From an uncultured Marmoricola sp. (lineage in GTDB: Bacteria > Actinomycetota > Actinomycetes > Propionibacteriales > Nocardioidaceae), in NCBI GenBank assembly GCA_937868455.1, contig CALMMO010000236.1:1-6645 (forward strand): a stretch of 6,645 nt of DNA, in the 5' to 3' direction. Below the pieces are notes generated by a model. That model did no database searches, was not told the origin of the DNA, and saw only the letters and a list, made by a program, of their open reading frames with translations. Both the position numbers and the translations under genes were made by a program. Below, in pieces: positions 5,226-6,645 of this stretch (positions are counted from its first letter, which is position 1; each line of letters begins with the position of its first letter).

Positions 5226-6272
5226 GTGGGACTCTTCTCTCGACGCCGCCCAGTCGATGACCTGCCGGCTCGCATTGCAGGCTTTTGGTTGTGGTGGGAG
5301 CAATCGGGTCGTTCCCAAGCTGAGCGCACCATCACCGGTGACCTCACCGCTGAAGATTTCGCCGAGAACATGACCCGGTCTCTGCACGCGGTGGGAGATC
5401 TGAGTTGGGAGTTGGCCCCCGGCAAGGTGACTAAACACTTGTTGGTGATCACTCCAGAAGGCCAGGCCCCCAAGCGAGCACTGGCTCGCCGGATGATCGC
5501 GGCTGCCCCGGCAGCAGACCAGTCGTGGTCGTTCACAGACACTCGTCCACCAGTGGGTGATCCGGAGTCAGTGACGCTTGGAGTCGAAGGTGCACCCGAG
5601 GTCCGATTCGCCGACGTGAGTGTCTCCGCCCGCCGAGTGGGCGCACGCTTCGATGTTTCGGTGCACCACCCAGAGTTCGCTTCACTGCCACATGAGGCAC
5701 GCCAAACCATCACGATGTTGGCCCTCGACGCAGCACTAGGCGAGATCGCCACCGAACTATGGGTGGGTGACATCAAGGTCAGCGACGTGCCCCCACTCGA
5801 TGGCTTTGGGTTATCAGCGCTGCGATCGGTCATCACAGACCACGCCGCCTCCTGGACCAACGCCGACGGCGCCCCAGGCTGGGTGATGCTCGAGGGCGAA
5901 ACACCCCAGGGCCCTGTGCTCGCCACAGCCCAAGTGCCCTTGCATCCAGCCACCGCCCCGACCTTCGAGACCCACGTGGCGCTCACACTCCCCTACGCCT
6001 ACCGCACCGAACGCGGCTATCCGGCTGAAGAATCATTAGAGGCACTCCGGGCCGCCGAAGACCGCCTCAGCGCCGCCCTTGGCCCCAACGGACGCCTCGT
6101 TGCCCACCAAAGCTGCGCCGGCCAACGCACCCTCCACTACTACGTCGACAACACCGTGCCCGGAGTCCTCGACCTCATCCGTGAGGTGGCCCGCTCCTGG
6201 GGCGAAGGCCGCGCTTCCGTTATCGATACCCCCGACCCAGCCTGGAACTCAACCGCGCATCTTCGCCAATGA
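5226..6272 (+). CDS. DUF695 domain protein
   Basis: A 348-residue protein, taking GTG 5226 as start because it lies one base after the upstream stop (TGA 5222-5224); the frame is open further upstream, but only by overlapping the Usp-like gene. The N-terminal 200 residues start MGLFSRRRPV and contain AGFWLWWEQSG (18-28) and LSWELAPGK (59-67), features I associate with actinobacterial DUF695 proteins. The C-terminal part, from about 210, contains WVMLEGE (219-225), FETHVALTLPY (247-257), the GYPAEESLEALRAAEDRL block (264-281) and RTLHYYVDN (301-309), which fits the DUF695 fold, whose role is unknown. No catalytic site, signal peptide or membrane segment is evident. It is the last gene of the ligase operon, separated by one base from its neighbour, and followed by a large inverted repeat that probably ends transcription. 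A weak AAGGA lies about 17 bases upstream, so initiation may depend on coupling. Confidence 0.75.
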   Translation: MGLFSRRRPVDDLPARIAGFWLWWEQSGRSQAERTITGDLTAEDFAENMTRSLHAVGDLSWELAPGKVTKHLLVITPEGQAPKRALARRMIAAAPAADQSWSFTDTRPPVGDPESVTLGVEGAPEVRFADVSVSARRVGARFDVSVHHPEFASLPHEARQTITMLALDAALGEIATELWVGDIKVSDVPPLDGFGLSALRSVITDHAASWTNADGAPGWVMLEGETPQGPVLATAQVPLHPATAPTFETHVALTLPYAYRTERGYPAEESLEALRAAEDRLSAALGPNGRLVAHQSCAGQRTLHYYVDNTVPGVLDLIREVARSWGEGRASVIDTPDPAWNSTAHLRQ

Positions 6273-6277
6273 AGTTT

Positions 6278-6396
6278 GGGCGCGTGAAACGGGCACGCTT
6301 GCCGCGTTGTCCTCACACTCGCGGTACTTAAGTACCGCTTCGGTTCGTCCGCCTTGCAATCGCACCCGTTTGACGCGCCCTTTTGTTCATCTTTTT
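6278..6396 (+). terminator. Large inverted repeat followed by T-runs, probable operon terminator
   Basis: GGGCGCGTGAAACGGG (6278-6293) and CCCGTTTGACGCGCCC (6365-6380) pair with one mismatch in 16, enclosing a 71-base loop that holds a further perfect palindrome at 6321-6338. TTTT follows at once (6381-6384) and TTTTT at 6392-6396. It begins 5 bases after the DUF695 stop. Position and shape suit a terminator, but the loop is far larger than usual, so it may be a REP-like mobile or dispersed repeat that also terminates. Confidence 0.6.
6321..6338. repeat. Perfect 18-bp palindrome
   Basis: GCGGTACTTAAGTACCGC is its own reverse complement with no loop. It sits inside the loop of the larger inverted repeat, so the whole element could fold as a long branched hairpin or cruciform. 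It could also be a binding site for a dimeric protein. Confidence 0.75.
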
Positions 6397-6645
6397 CTGT
6401 CGCCATGTGGCAGTTCGTTCAGGCTTCCTCGCGGCTTCTGGTCCGTAGTTTCAGGTGTGGTTGCCGTTTCTGCCGAGACCAAGGGCACCAGTCGAAACAA
6501 TCGAAACCACAGCAAACAAGAAACCAAGAGCCGCGAAGCAACCTCCAGAAAGGCAACCTCGCGACCAAATCCAACTAAGCGCAGCAAAGAGCCGCGAAGC
6601 GACCTCCAAGAAGATCAACCTCGCGACAGAAAGCCCAATAAAAGG
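6397..6645. other. Gene-poor, strand-skewed 3' region
   Basis: I see no convincing gene in the last 250 bases. From about 6479 the plus strand is A-rich and has only about 10 T in 167 bases, unlike any gene in the window. One plus frame (codons starting at 6481) stays open to the window end and would encode a very basic peptide, but it lacks a credible start with a ribosome site. The region could be a leader, a structured RNA, or repeats before a gene outside the window. Confidence 0.45.
6526..6639. repeat. Two imperfect direct repeats, 61 bases apart
   Basis: AAGAGCCGCGAAGC occurs at 6526-6539 and 6587-6600. Each copy continues with (A/G)ACCTCCA, then CAACCTCGCGAC, then an A-rich tail ending CAA(C)TAA or similar. 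In each copy CGCGA (6532-6536; 6593-6597) can pair with TCGCG (6559-6563; 6621-6625). A diverged inverted copy may lie near 6422-6440 (CTTCCTCGCGGCTTCTGG). The period is not a multiple of three, so the repetition is at DNA or RNA level. The array may continue past the window. Confidence 0.6.

Noticed and set aside
6354..6587. Two overlapping short ORFs (plus 6354-6578, minus 6387-6587)
   Set aside because: Opposite-strand overlap, no family resemblance and repeat-derived sequence; neither has a supporting ribosome site.
6271..6645. Plus frame open from the end of the DUF695 gene to the window edge
   Set aside because: Stays open for 125 codons, but crosses the inverted repeat and T-runs, has no start with a ribosome site, and its peptide changes character along the repeats. 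A frameshift extension of DUF695 is unlikely because the domain appears complete at its own stop.

Overview
The window looks like a chromosomal segment from a moderately high-GC actinomycete (Actinomycetota). Four things suggest this: the long form of serine hydroxymethyltransferase, an actinobacterial 'RRHVDL' cysteine leader peptide, a mycobacterial LigC-type ATP-dependent DNA ligase, and start sites preceded at 6-7 bases by -10 hexamers such as CCTAGGCT, the signature of leaderless transcription. Genus cannot be read from the sequence.

Layout. (1) 1-488, minus: the N-terminal third of glyA, cut by the window edge. Codon use changes abruptly at about base 327. (2) 489-871: a regulatory intergenic region. 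It holds a probable leaderless glyA promoter, an operator-like palindrome, a 27-residue leader peptide of the sulfur/cysteine type, a hairpin and a tiny coupled ORF. (3) 872-1615, plus: a CbiX/SirB-like protein in which both N-terminal metal-chelatase histidines are replaced by glutamine. (4) 3550 down to 1612, minus: a three-gene overlapping operon of PPK2-type polyphosphate kinase, HipA-like kinase (HipA_2 type) and DUF3037 protein. (5) 3551-3608: a compact divergent promoter region. (6) 3609-6272, plus: a tightly coupled operon of LigC-type DNA ligase, a Usp-like protein and a DUF695 protein. (7) 6273-6645: no convincing gene. It holds a large inverted repeat with a perfect 18-bp palindrome inside and T-runs after it (likely terminator or REP-like element), then a T-poor stretch with two 61-base-spaced imperfect repeats.

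How the parts relate. The leader peptide would normally sense cysteine supply for a sulfate/sulfite assimilation operon. Here the first sizeable gene after it is a chelatase-like protein without its usual histidines, so the locus may be a collapsed or repurposed sulfur operon. The ppk2-hipA_2-DUF3037 genes overlap by 4 and 13 bases and should be made together; this is the best candidate for an undescribed functional module, joining polyphosphate-dependent nucleotide phosphorylation to a HipA-type kinase. The ligase operon is divergent from it, and the two promoters physically overlap.
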